Source: an uncultured Eggerthella sp.
GTDB taxonomy: Bacteria; Actinomycetota; Coriobacteriia; Coriobacteriales; Eggerthellaceae
Assembly (NCBI GenBank): GCA_900540345.1
Contig: UQFK01000001.1
Coordinates: forward strand, 62,001 to 126,000
Direction of reading: 5' to 3'
DNA length: 64,000 bases
The notes below the pieces were generated by a model. It made no database searches and was not told the origin of the DNA. It worked only from the letters and a program-made list of their open reading frames with translations. The position numbers were made by a program, and so were the translations under genes. Position 1 is the stretch's first letter. Every line of letters begins with the position of its first letter. This document shows positions 16,100 through 24,653 of the stretch, piece after piece.

Positions 16100-18766
16100 C
16101 TAGCTTTCTGCAGCCACCGATGAGATGCTCTCGCTCTTGCCGCGATACTTGTTCTTTCTGAACAACAGATAGATGAACGCAACAGCGAGCAAGATCGCGA
16201 TCACGGAGAAGACACCGAAGGTAACCTCGCCCATGATCAAACCGCCGATCTGGTAGATCCACAGAGCTACGATCCAAGCGAGTCCGCACTGATATCCGAT
16301 AGCAGCCCAGAACCACTTACGGTTGTTCATCTCACGCTTGATCGCGCCGATCGCTGCAAAGCAAGGAGCACAGAGCAAGTTAAATGCAAGGAATGAATAG
16401 GCAACGAGTGGCGTGAAGGATGCTTGGACATTCGCATACCAGCCCGCGTCACCATCGTAGAGGATACCCAGCGTACCAACGACATTCTCTTTTGCAATAA
16501 GACCCGTAACCGTAGCAGAAGCTGCTTGCCAATCGCCCCATCCGAGCGGATTGAAGATCCAGCAGATGAGCGTACCGAGTACTGCAAGGATCGAATCGTT
16601 TTGATCCTCAACCGCCATGAATACGCCATCGACAACGCCGTAGGAAGAAATAAACCAAACAAGGATACAGGCGAGCAGGATGATGGTACCAGCCTTCTTG
16701 ATGAAGGACCATGCACGCTCCCACATGCTACGAAGGACTGCGCCAACGGTCGGCAAGTGATATGCCGGCAATTCCATGATGAAAGGAGCGGGATCGCCTG
16801 CGAAGAAACGCGTTTTCTTCATTATGATACCTGTGCAAAGGATTGCTGCGATACCAAGGAAGTATGCTGATGGCGCAACCCACCATACGCCACCAAATAC
16901 TGCCGCTGCGAACAGAGCGATAATAGGCAGCTTAGCGCCACACGGAATAAAGGTTGTGGTCATAACAGTCATACGACGGTCGTTCTGATTCTCAATGGTT
17001 CGAGAGGCCATGACGCCAGGAACGCCGCAGCCAGTACCAATAAGGATCGGCACGAAGGACTTACCAGACAAACCAAAGCGACGGAAGACGCGGTCGAGGA
17101 TGAACGCGATACGAGACATATAGCCACAGCTCTCAAGGAATGCCAAGAGCAAGAAGAGGACGAGCATCTGCGGGATGAAGCCCAAAACCGCACCGACACC
17201 AGCAATGATGCCATCAAGAATAAGAGCGGTCAGCCAATCTGCTGCATCAATAGCCGCGAGACCTTCTTCGGCAAGAACAGGGATGCCTGGGACCCAGATA
17301 CCATACTCAGTCGGATCAGGTGCGCCGCCTTCTACCTCGGCAGCATACATTGCAGCATCGACGATCTGAGTAACATTCTCGCCAGTCTCTTCATCGACCT
17401 TGGTGTACTCAGCCATGATGCCTGCTTCTTCAGCTTCTTCGACGAAAGTCTCGGATTCTGGATCAAGACCTTCGTTTGTAGCAGCAAGCTCGAAAGCAGC
17501 GATCGCATCGGCATCACCCGCGTAAGGAGCGATGATGTCAAGTGACTCCTCATACGTTGCAGCATCGACTTCAACAAGTTCGTTCTCACCTGTCTCGTCA
17601 TCGAACGCTTCGTAGGTGCCTATGATGCCTGCTTCTTCAGCCTCGAAGAGGAAGTTATCGGACTCTGGATCAAGACCCGCCTCGATCGCCGCTTCATCGA
17701 ACGCTGCAACATCTTCGCTTGCACCTTCGAACTCCTCGACGACCTCAGCATATTCATCGCCACCTGCACCAAGGAACCAACCGTCACCAAAAACGCCGTC
17801 ATTAGCCCAATCAGTCGCAAAGGTACCGACCGTGGAGACGGAGATATAGTAGACCAAGAACATGACGATCACGAAGATCGGCAATGCCAAGAAACGATTA
17901 GTAACCACGCGGTCGATCTTGTCGGATGTGGTGAGTGCATCTTCATCACCCAACGTACGAACACTATGCATGATTGAAGAGATCCATGTATAGCGCTCAT
18001 TGGTGATGACACTTTCGGTGTCGTCGTCGAAATGGCCCTCAATACGCGCAACAATGTCAGAAACGTCAGGCGGATTCTTCAGGCTTGCACGGATCTTCTC
18101 GTCCTTTTCAAGCAGCTTGATCGCATAAAAACGAAGAAGATGCAGAGGAACCTGATTTGTCTCGCCCTCTTTTTCGTTCTTAAGATCAGTGTAGGCATAT
18201 TCAAGGCTGCCTTCGAGGCGCTCGATGATCTCAGTGATAGCATCTTCAACTTCACGGCTGTATGCCATCGCCTCGATGCCAACAGTTGAAGGGATGGTCG
18301 TCAGGCAATTCACTACCTGATCGATACCTTCGTTCTTAAGCGCCGAGATCTCTACGACCGGGCAGCTGAGCTTCTCTTCAAGAGCAGTGACATTGATCTG
18401 GTCGCCGCGCTTGCGCACTGCGTCCATCATGTTGACTGCGACCACAACCGGAATACCCATCTCGAGCAGCTGTGTAGTGAGGTAAAGATTACGCTCTAGA
18501 TTCGTACCATCAATAATGTTGAGGATGGCATCAGGGTGCTCATTGATCAAGAAATCGCGAGCGATGACTTCTTCAAGGGTGTAAGGAGAAAGCGAATAGA
18601 TGCCAGGAAGGTCGACGATCTCGACCGACTTATCCGCTTTGAGCTTACCGCCCTTTTTCTCTACCGTAACGCCTGGCCAGTTACCAACGTACTGGTTAGC
18701 GCCAGTGAGCGCGTTAAATAACGTCGTTTTGCCACAATTGGGGTTACCGACAAGCGCAACTCTCAT
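16100..18766 (-). CDS. feoB: Ferrous iron transporter FeoB with an acidic repeat insertion
   Basis: 888 residues. The N-terminal G-protein domain has G1 GNPNCGKT (7-14), G3 DLPG (52-55) and G4 NMMD (112-115), followed by the helical GDI-like region. The membrane part has the two Gate motifs with conserved Cys (ESCGYMSRIAF near 545; IGTGCGVPGVM near 577) and a C-terminal set of helices. It imports Fe2+. Between the first membrane helix (about 293-315) and the next (about 515) there is an extra segment of about 150 residues, very rich in Asp/Glu. It contains a tandem duplication of 69-residue period. That loop would lie outside the cell. Two feoA genes precede it and a Cys-rich protein follows. 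Confidence 0.96.
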   Translation of the reverse strand: MRVALVGNPNCGKTTLFNALTGANQYVGNWPGVTVEKKGGKLKADKSVEIVDLPGIYSLSPYTLEEVIARDFLINEHPDAILNIIDGTNLERNLYLTTQLLEMGIPVVVAVNMMDAVRKRGDQINVTALEEKLSCPVVEISALKNEGIDQVVNCLTTIPSTVGIEAMAYSREVEDAITEIIERLEGSLEYAYTDLKNEKEGETNQVPLHLLRFYAIKLLEKDEKIRASLKNPPDVSDIVARIEGHFDDDTESVITNERYTWISSIMHSVRTLGDEDALTTSDKIDRVVTNRFLALPIFVIVMFLVYYISVSTVGTFATDWANDGVFGDGWFLGAGGDEYAEVVEEFEGASEDVAAFDEAAIEAGLDPESDNFLFEAEEAGIIGTYEAFDDETGENELVEVDAATYEESLDIIAPYAGDADAIAAFELAATNEGLDPESETFVEEAEEAGIMAEYTKVDEETGENVTQIVDAAMYAAEVEGGAPDPTEYGIWVPGIPVLAEEGLAAIDAADWLTALILDGIIAGVGAVLGFIPQMLVLFLLLAFLESCGYMSRIAFILDRVFRRFGLSGKSFVPILIGTGCGVPGVMASRTIENQNDRRMTVMTTTFIPCGAKLPIIALFAAAVFGGVWWVAPSAYFLGIAAILCTGIIMKKTRFFAGDPAPFIMELPAYHLPTVGAVLRSMWERAWSFIKKAGTIILLACILVWFISSYGVVDGVFMAVEDQNDSILAVLGTLICWIFNPLGWGDWQAASATVTGLIAKENVVGTLGILYDGDAGWYANVQASFTPLVAYSFLAFNLLCAPCFAAIGAIKREMNNRKWFWAAIGYQCGLAWIVALWIYQIGGLIMGEVTFGVFSVIAILLAVAFIYLLFRKNKYRGKSESISSVAAES
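17333..17503 (-). repeat. FeoB insertion repeat, unit 2
   Basis: It encodes residues about 422-478 of FeoB. It shares with unit 1, at the same spacing, AAF, GLDPES, a FxxEAEEAGI helix, a DE-TGEN turn and a VDAA-Y end. The offset between units is exactly 69 residues at three checked motifs. Confidence 0.85.
17540..17710 (-). repeat. FeoB insertion repeat, unit 1
   Basis: It encodes residues about 353-409 of FeoB: AAF, GLDPES, FxxEAEEAGI, D-ETGEN, VDAATY. It is similar but not identical to unit 2, so the duplication is old enough to have diverged. Confidence 0.85.
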
Positions 18767-18790
18767 GCGTTCTACTCCTTTGTTGTTACC

Positions 18791-18804
18791 TTAGGTTAAC
18801 TTAC
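18791..18804. promoter_or_regulatory. DtxR/IdeR-like half-site upstream of feoB
   Basis: TTAGGTTAACTTAC matches the left half of the iron-regulator box TTAGGTTAGCCTAACCTAA for eight bases, then diverges. It lies 25 bases before the feoB start and contains GTTAACT, also present in the upstream feo operator region. Confidence 0.35.
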
Positions 18805-18809
18805 ATTCC

Positions 18810-18833
18810 AAAAATATGGTGCTTCTCGCACCA
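18810..18833 (-). terminator. Terminator-like hairpin between feoA and feoB
   Basis: On the minus strand TGGTGC pairs with GCACCA around a 5-nt loop, followed by TATTTTT. It lies 58 bases after the second feoA, before the feoB half-site. It could attenuate read-through into feoB. Confidence 0.6.
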
Positions 18834-18890
18834 CGAAAGATCGCCCTATGAACTGTAAGGCCCATCGAGCTCTATCTTATTTCAAAAAGA

Positions 18891-19118
18891 TCAAGCGACC
18901 TCGACCATTTGAGCATCCTCTTTTCGCAGAGACAGCTCATAGCCGCGAATAGTGATCTCCACTGGATCGCCCAACGGAGCAACCTTACGAACATTAATGG
19001 AACAACCTTTGGTGATTCCCATGTCCATGATGCGACGTTTGACTGCGCCAGCACCGTTGATCTTGGTCACGGTGACCGTTTCGCCAGGCTTTGCTTCGCG
19101 AAGAGTCCTCACGCTCAC
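18891..19118 (-). CDS. feoA: FeoA-like protein (downstream copy)
   Basis: 75 residues, an SH3-like beta barrel of the FeoA family (TLREAKPGETVTVTKINGAG, RRIMDMGITKGCSINV, RGYELSLRKEDAQMVEV). FeoA is a small cytosolic partner of FeoB. It starts 14 bases after the upstream feoA and precedes feoB by 124 bases. Confidence 0.9.
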   Translation of the reverse strand: MSVRTLREAKPGETVTVTKINGAGAVKRRIMDMGITKGCSINVRKVAPLGDPVEITIRGYELSLRKEDAQMVEVA

Positions 19119-19132
19119 TCCCTTCTTTTGTG

Positions 19133-19342
19133 CTAGATCACGATGTTCTTTGCCAACTCAGAAGAAAGCGCTACTCGAGAACCTTTCACGTTTACAACCA
19201 GGTTGCCGCCGATACGCGATATAACACGAATCGTCTCTCCAGGAAGGAATCCAAGATCTTCCAGATGGCGATGGACATCACCAATACCGTGAAGCTGTTT
19301 GACATGGTACATGCCGTTCTTTTTGACTTCAGCTAAGACCAT
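19133..19342 (-). CDS. feoA: FeoA-like protein (first gene of feo operon)
   Basis: 69 residues with the FeoA barrel pattern (HRHLEDLGFLPGETIRVIS, GSRVALSSELAKNI). It is clearly divergent from the neighbouring FeoA, so this is not a recent duplication. It is the promoter-proximal gene; the operator-like repeats lie just upstream at 19369-19396. Confidence 0.88.
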   Translation of the reverse strand: MVLAEVKKNGMYHVKQLHGIGDVHRHLEDLGFLPGETIRVISRIGGNLVVNVKGSRVALSSELAKNIVI

Positions 19343-19368
19343 ACGATCACTTCCGTCCTACAAAAAGC

Positions 19369-19396
19369 GTGAACTGATAGTTCACATAAGTTAACT
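19369..19396. promoter_or_regulatory. Operator-like repeats of the feo operon
   Basis: GTGAACT-GAT-AGTTCAC (19369-19385) is a perfect inverted repeat with 7-bp arms. Four bases on comes AGTTAACT (19389-19396), which makes a third alternating half-site, and GTTAAC recurs at 19407. The position, 27-54 bases before the first feoA codon, fits a repressor site over the promoter. A metal-responsive DtxR-family protein is a reasonable candidate regulator, inferred only. Confidence 0.55.
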
Positions 19397-19482
19397 CAGC
19401 TTCGATGTTAACCACCTGTTACTTTTGCGTCAAGCAAAAATATTAAATTCGTTCCGAATCGTCGCCAACGGTTATCGAGAGA

Positions 19483-19908
19483 CTAGGATGCGTTATCTTC
19501 CTCATTTGCTTCGCCTACGAAAAACTCCTCGAGCGCCTGTGAAGACACGTCGGATACATCGAGCTCAAAGCCATAGGCACGGGCAAGCGCCTGAGCTTGC
19601 CCTTTACGCAGATCGGCTTTTGCATCATGGCCAGCCTCAAACAGATACTGAGACTCAAGCATGAGTGTGCGGGAGATGTAGCCTATCAAAGCTGGATCAG
19701 TCTGTGAAAGTTGAACCATGGTGACAAAGGATTCTGGCGCCATCTGCAAGAGTAATGAGGCGTCGATCTCGGTCGAACTATCGAGCGCGGCTTCGAGCAA
19801 TTCCGCCGCACCTTCAGGGTCTTCGTCCCCTTGAGCACGCAACATGCTTTCGCGGATCGCAACAGCAAGTGCTGTGAACATGCGCATAAGATAATCTTGT
19901 TGAAGCAT
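19483..19908 (-). CDS. Helical protein resembling the DUF6483 family
   Basis: 141 residues, predicted all-helical, soluble and acidic. The N-terminus MLQQDYLMRM and the helical layout (SLLLQMAPESFVTMVQL, DPALIGYISRTLMLESQYLFEAG) resemble uncharacterised proteins I associate with DUF6483; that assignment is from memory. The ATG overlaps the ruvB stop by one base (TAATG), so it is translated with ruvB. The function is unknown. An acidic tail ends the protein. Confidence 0.6.
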   Translation of the reverse strand: MLQQDYLMRMFTALAVAIRESMLRAQGDEDPEGAAELLEAALDSSTEIDASLLLQMAPESFVTMVQLSQTDPALIGYISRTLMLESQYLFEAGHDAKADLRKGQAQALARAYGFELDVSDVSSQALEEFFVGEANEEDNAS

Positions 19909-20984
19909 TAGAACACTCCTTCGGGTGGCTCTAGTCCAAGGTGCTCGAATGCGCGCAATGTCGCCTGTCGACCTTTTGGCGTGCGAATAAGCAGTCCTTG
20001 TTGCATAAGATAGGGTTCATAAACATCTTCAAGCGTCTCTGGAACTTCTGAGAGTGCAGACGAGAGCGTCGAGAGACCAACCGGCCTGCCACCAAATTGA
20101 CCACAAAGCATACCAAGGATCCGATTATCGATCGAATCAAGTCCAAGTGAATCGACCTCAAAGAAGCTCAGTGCGCGTGCTGCGCAGTCTTCATCGATCG
20201 AAACGTATTCTTTCACCTGAGCCCAATCACGCACGCGTTTGAGCAAGCGATTCGCAAGACGTGGTGTGCCCCTGCTCCTACGCGCGATCTCGAGCGCCCC
20301 ATCTTCGGTAATAGCGACATCAAGGATACCTGCAGAACGTTGGATGATCGAAGCGAGCTCTTCAGGCTCATAATAATTCAATCGAAATGAGATTCCGAAT
20401 CGATCACGTAGTGGACCTGTGAGCAGACCTGTTCGCGTAGTTGCTCCAATAAGCGTAAAACGTGGAAGATCAAGGCGGATAGAACGCGCAGCAGGACCTT
20501 TACCCACCACGATATCGAGCACGAAGTCTTCTAACGCGGGGTATAACACCTCTTCGACCATGCGATTCAAACGATGGATCTCGTCGATAAAGAGCACATC
20601 GCCTTCTTCAAGATTAGTAAGGATAGCAGCAAGATCGCCCGTACGCTCAATGGCAGGGCCGCTGGTTACCTTGATCCGCGCACCCATCTCATGTGCGACC
20701 ACCGTAGCAAGCGTGGTCTTGCCAAGGCCAGGAGGACCCGAGAATAGAATATGGTCAACCGCATCTTCACGTTGACGAGCAGCCTCGATGAGGATGAGCA
20801 AACTTTCCTTGACCTTCTTCTGGCCGATGTATTCATTGAGCATCTGGGGGCGCAATGAACGATCGAGTGCAAGATCGGCCTCTTGCAAATCTACCGAACA
20901 CATACGCGCCGAGCGGGCATTATCGCCTTCGCTTTCAGACGAAGCATCGTAGAGAAGGTTCTCTATCTCGAAATAATCTGTCAC
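19908..20984 (-). CDS. ruvB: Holliday junction branch-migration ATPase RuvB
   Basis: 358 residues. AAA+ motifs: Walker A GPPGLGKTTLA near 73, Walker B DEIHRLN near 122, the sensor segment LIGATTRTGLL near 167, then the winged-helix domain with GGRPVGLSTLSSAL. The hexamer drives branch migration with RuvA. The GTG start directly follows the ruvA stop, with GGGGAA as SD. Confidence 0.98.
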   Translation of the reverse strand: MTDYFEIENLLYDASSESEGDNARSARMCSVDLQEADLALDRSLRPQMLNEYIGQKKVKESLLILIEAARQREDAVDHILFSGPPGLGKTTLATVVAHEMGARIKVTSGPAIERTGDLAAILTNLEEGDVLFIDEIHRLNRMVEEVLYPALEDFVLDIVVGKGPAARSIRLDLPRFTLIGATTRTGLLTGPLRDRFGISFRLNYYEPEELASIIQRSAGILDVAITEDGALEIARRSRGTPRLANRLLKRVRDWAQVKEYVSIDEDCAARALSFFEVDSLGLDSIDNRILGMLCGQFGGRPVGLSTLSSALSEVPETLEDVYEPYLMQQGLLIRTPKGRQATLRAFEHLGLEPPEGVF

Positions 20985-21569
20985 TTATTCCCCTAAACGT
21001 TTGAGCGCATAGCGTAAAAGTTCCGATTCACCAGCTTCTGCAGGAGCACCTTTGAGCGCAAGTTCAGCCTCTGCTGAGGTGAATCCCATGGACAACAGCG
21101 CATCAGTGGTCGCATCAAAGGTTTGCGTTTGCGGTTTTGCTGAGGCGAAGAGCGGTCCGAGGTCGCTCTTGCCCAAAGCATCCTTCAATTCTAGAACAAT
21201 TCTTGATGCGGTCTTCTTACCAACCCCAGGAATCTTCTGCACAGCAGAGACATCTTGCGCAATGATCGCTGCAACCAGATCGGCTGCATCAAGGTGCGAA
21301 AGCGCCGAAAGTGCGACCTTAGGTCCGATCCCCGAAACAGTAATAAGCTTCTCGAAAAGGCCCCGCTCTTCCTCTGAAGCAAAACCATAGAGCACAAGTG
21401 CGTCTTCTCTTACATATAAATAGGTAAGGACTTGGACCTGAGAGCCGATCGAACCCAACTTAGCGAGCGAGCTATAGGGCATGGCCACACGATAGCCAAT
21501 GCCGTTCACTTCTATGACGACACCCTCGATATCACTTGCAACAAGCGTTCCCTTTATGAATGAGATCAT
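20985..21569 (-). CDS. ruvA: Holliday junction DNA-binding protein RuvA
   Basis: 194 residues: OB fold (about 1-62), tandem helix-hairpin-helix motifs (LITVSGIGPKVALSAL near 76, IPGVGKKTASRIVLELK near 114) and the C-terminal domain III that contacts RuvB. It binds four-way junctions. It sits between ruvC (17 bases upstream) and ruvB. Confidence 0.98.
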   Translation of the reverse strand: MISFIKGTLVASDIEGVVIEVNGIGYRVAMPYSSLAKLGSIGSQVQVLTYLYVREDALVLYGFASEEERGLFEKLITVSGIGPKVALSALSHLDAADLVAAIIAQDVSAVQKIPGVGKKTASRIVLELKDALGKSDLGPLFASAKPQTQTFDATTDALLSMGFTSAEAELALKGAPAEAGESELLRYALKRLGE

Positions 21570-21586
21570 GACCGTTCATTTCCTAT

Positions 21587-22102
21587 CTAAGCCGAAGCAT
21601 GCTTGAGCTTTCTGCCATCAAGAACATGTGTAGCAAAGCAGACCGCTGCAGCAAGCGCATCTGCCGCATGATCGGGCGATGGCAACTGATCAAGACCGAG
21701 CACATGCTTGATCATATATTGAACTTGATTCTTGTCTGCACTACCCGTCCCCACCACCGCAAGTTTGATCTGCCGCGGAGAAAACTCCTCTACACATATA
21801 TCCTCAGAAGCGCAGGCAACAAGCGCAGCGCCGCGAGCTTGACCAGTACCGAAAGCTGCAGTGACATTCTGCCCGAACCACACCGTCTCAATACCAACAC
21901 AGGTCGGCTCGAATCGTTGGACCACTGCAGAGATCTGCTCATAGATCTTACGTAGCCGCAGAGGCAAGGATGATCGAGTGTCTGTGCTGATACATCCATA
22001 TGCAACACAGGACATTCGCGGTCCTTGCTGGCGCACGATACCCCAGCCTGTATTTGCAAGCCCAGGGTCGATGCCTAAGATGATGCGCTCGATCGAAGAC
22101 AC
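21587..22102 (-). CDS. ruvC: Holliday junction resolvase RuvC
   Basis: 171 residues from the GTG at 22102, chosen because GAGAGG lies 7 bases upstream and the length then matches the family; the longer frame would add 26 residues without homology. Catalytic acidic residues: Asp in GIDPGLANTGW, Glu in GIETVWFGQN, and the Asp pair in DHAADALAAAV. It cuts junctions made by RuvAB. It is the first gene of ruvC-ruvA-ruvB and divergent from the Tad locus. Confidence 0.97.
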   Translation of the reverse strand: MSSIERIILGIDPGLANTGWGIVRQQGPRMSCVAYGCISTDTRSSLPLRLRKIYEQISAVVQRFEPTCVGIETVWFGQNVTAAFGTGQARGAALVACASEDICVEEFSPRQIKLAVVGTGSADKNQVQYMIKHVLGLDQLPSPDHAADALAAAVCFATHVLDGRKLKHASA

Positions 22103-22234
22103 GCTACTTCCTCTCAAAAACAAACATTTGTTCGCATGATACCACATCGCTCGTAAATGGGAAGAGCAGAACACGCTCATCTTCTCTTTTCACCGAGCAT
22201 CCAAAACCGCTTTACCACTGATCGGTCTTAGTGT

Positions 22235-22263
22235 TTGACCTGCAATTTCCTGAAATCATTATT
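22235..22263 (+). promoter_or_regulatory. Candidate promoter of the Tad pilus operon
   Basis: TTGACC (22235) and ATTATT (22258) are spaced by 17 bases, about 95 bases before cpaB. The -35 is good and the -10 weak. It is the best match in the 257-base divergent region between ruvC and cpaB. Confidence 0.4.
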
Positions 22264-22359
22264 TTTTCGTAAGCCCGCATGGATGTGCGCATGAGTTTTT
22301 CTTCAGATTCACATGAGCTTTGATTCTCACAATGGAGACATGAAAACGAAGGGAACCTT

Positions 22360-23070
22360 ATGAAGAAACGCTTATTAGTGTGTGGAGTCGCGTGTGGACT
22401 TGCTTGCGCGCTCTGCGTCTTTCTCTACACCGAAATGGTCTATACAGAAGCAGAGTCAAAACGAGCCGAAGCTCTTCAGCGTTACGGTGGCGAGCAGGTC
22501 GAGGTTCTCGTCGCTACCAAGACTATTCATCCAGGAGAAGCACTCGATCCATCGAACTGCACCACTACCACTTGGCTTTCCGACCTTTTACCTGAAGGCG
22601 CTCTTTTAAATATGGATGAAACAGAAGGCAAACAAGCAACCTCGCTCATCCTTCAAGGAGAAGTGATATCCAGCAGTCGTTTCGATAACGAGACAAAAGA
22701 ACTCGACATTCCCGCAGGATCAGTAGCCATCGCGCTGCCCGCTCAAGAGGTACAGGCTGTCGGCGGCAGCATCACTGTTGGAAGCAAAGTCGATGTCTAC
22801 GCAACTGGCGCCAAAACGACCTGTCTTGGTCGCGATCTAGAGGTGCTCGCCACAAGCGCCGGAACAGAAGAAAGCTCTAGTCGCTCGAAGATAACCTGGG
22901 TGACCCTCGCAGTCGACCCCGAGAAGACACAAGAATTTGTTGCTGCTTCTCAATCGATGGATATCTACTTTACGCTGCCCTCAGCAAAACCAACGGAGCT
23001 CGCAAACAACTCCAACGAGCAGCCCTCGAACGTACAGACCAGCACGCCATCAGATGACGAGAACGCTTGA
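22360..23070 (+). CDS. cpaB: Tad pilus assembly protein CpaB (SAF domain)
   Basis: 236 residues: N-terminal membrane anchor (LLVCGVACGLACALCVFLY), then an SAF domain (VLVATKTIHPGEALDPSNC; SLILQGEVISSSRF) and a CpaB C-terminal domain (SVAIALPAQEVQAVGGSITVGSKVDVY). CpaB/RcpC proteins act in the periplasmic or wall zone of the Tad secretion machine. The C-terminus is Ser/Asn/Pro-rich and probably disordered. It is the first gene of the locus. Confidence 0.9.
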   Translation: MKKRLLVCGVACGLACALCVFLYTEMVYTEAESKRAEALQRYGGEQVEVLVATKTIHPGEALDPSNCTTTTWLSDLLPEGALLNMDETEGKQATSLILQGEVISSSRFDNETKELDIPAGSVAIALPAQEVQAVGGSITVGSKVDVYATGAKTTCLGRDLEVLATSAGTEESSSRSKITWVTLAVDPEKTQEFVAASQSMDIYFTLPSAKPTELANNSNEQPSNVQTSTPSDDENA

Positions 23071-23121
23071 ACGACCGTAAGCCCACCCTATCGACCCACC
23101 AAACAGTAAGGAGAGTTCAAA

Positions 23122-24612
23122 ATGACCACCAAGATCGCGCTTTGTGCAGATTCGAAAAGCCTCGAAGATGCAAGCTCGCTCGGATTGCGAGGTGAGCGTA
23201 TCCTCGATCAAACATGGATCGTGCCATTCACGAATGCTTTGATCGCCCGCAAGTATCTACGTGAACATGCGGTAGAAGAGACTTGGGTGGTTTCGAGCGA
23301 TTCGGTCGATGGGATCAATCTTGCGGCAGCTCTAAAAAAGGATGATCGCCGTAACAAGATTCGCCTTTTTCTTCCTTCTCCCTCAGGATCGAAGATGAGC
23401 CGTTGTCAGAATGCCGGCATCATGCCTATCTGCGGTTGCAAAGAATTCGCCCGCCTCTATACGGCGCATAAGCTCGAGAGCGCAATGCCGCAGACGATCG
23501 AGCAGGTTCAAATGCGTGATACAACGCTAAAGCAGAAAGCCAAAGAGTGCGAACCGAAAGACCCAAATGTAAGCGTTACGCGAGTCAGGCAAACTCGGAA
23601 TGAAACAACACAGCCCCTACCAAAGATCGAAATCGAAGAATCCCCTGCTGTCGTATCTGATAACCAATCCTCTTCTCCTGTTCCAGAGCGAAAGGGATTT
23701 GTCACCAGCGATCATACAGCAGAAGAGCACAAGACAAGCATTGCAGAGCAAGGGGCGCTCAGCGTTGGGAAGCAGACGATACCTGCCTGCAACGAAGGGG
23801 CGAATATCATTTCTGTTGTAAGCGGCAGCGGCGGCACAGGCAAAAGCAGTATCACCGCGCTCAGCGCTCTTCTTGCGCAAAGGCGTGGCATTCGAACACT
23901 CGTGCTCGATGCCGATCTCCAATTTGGCGACCTAAAGTACTTGCTTGGCTACAAAGAAACACTTGCAGCGACCGATATACTCGAACATCCCGAACAGATC
24001 GAATCGTTGCTCAAGGTCGAAACCTGGCCAGTGCTCCTTGCTGCACCTGGGCAGCTCGAATATTCTGAAGTGGTTGAAAAACGCATCGGCGAGTTGCTCT
24101 CCTACCTTAAGCCTTACTTCGATCTTATCGTAGTGAATACAGGATCATCTTGGTCTGAAGCTCAAATGCAACTACTCGAAGCTTCAAACAATGTCTTTTT
24201 CCTGGTCGATCAGCGACCTTCATCGGTACGTGCTTGCAATCATGCACTCGACTTATGTGCACGTTGCGGTATTGCGACGACCTCATTCTCGTATCTTCTG
24301 AACTTCTGCTCGAAAAAATCGCTTTTGAGCTCGCTCGATGTCTCATGCGCTCTAAAAGGTGCCAAGGTCCATGAAGTTAAAGATGGCGGGAGCGAGGTGA
24401 GCGAGTTAATGGGAGCGGGCATGGCTCATAAGCTCTCCCGGCTCAATAACGCATTCTGCTCGAGCATCGAGACAATCCTCATCGAAACCGTCTACGACCG
24501 CATCAAGCCATCACTTACAACAAGCGACGATACCTCTCTTGAAAGGATTGTTTCGGAGAGCGGTCGAGTGAAGCATCGAGGCCGACAGAAAAAACGCGCT
24601 GCGTGCTTCTAA
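23122..24612 (+). CDS. cpaE: Tad pilus ATPase CpaE/TadZ-like
   Basis: 496 residues. The MinD/ParA-type ATPase domain starts near 228 with a deviant Walker A (GSGGTGKSS, 234-242) and a second motif VLDADLQFGDL near 265. The first 120 residues form a receiver-like domain without obvious phosphorylation residues. A polar linker of about 100 residues connects the two. TadZ/CpaE proteins position the pilus machine at the membrane. The C-terminus is basic (KHRGRQKKRAA). The tadA start lies 42 bases beyond its stop. Confidence 0.88.
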   Translation: MTTKIALCADSKSLEDASSLGLRGERILDQTWIVPFTNALIARKYLREHAVEETWVVSSDSVDGINLAAALKKDDRRNKIRLFLPSPSGSKMSRCQNAGIMPICGCKEFARLYTAHKLESAMPQTIEQVQMRDTTLKQKAKECEPKDPNVSVTRVRQTRNETTQPLPKIEIEESPAVVSDNQSSSPVPERKGFVTSDHTAEEHKTSIAEQGALSVGKQTIPACNEGANIISVVSGSGGTGKSSITALSALLAQRRGIRTLVLDADLQFGDLKYLLGYKETLAATDILEHPEQIESLLKVETWPVLLAAPGQLEYSEVVEKRIGELLSYLKPYFDLIVVNTGSSWSEAQMQLLEASNNVFFLVDQRPSSVRACNHALDLCARCGIATTSFSYLLNFCSKKSLLSSLDVSCALKGAKVHEVKDGGSEVSELMGAGMAHKLSRLNNAFCSSIETILIETVYDRIKPSLTTSDDTSLERIVSESGRVKHRGRQKKRAACF

Positions 24613-24653
24613 GCGAACATTCCTTTAACGATCAACCACGAAAGGAGGTATGC

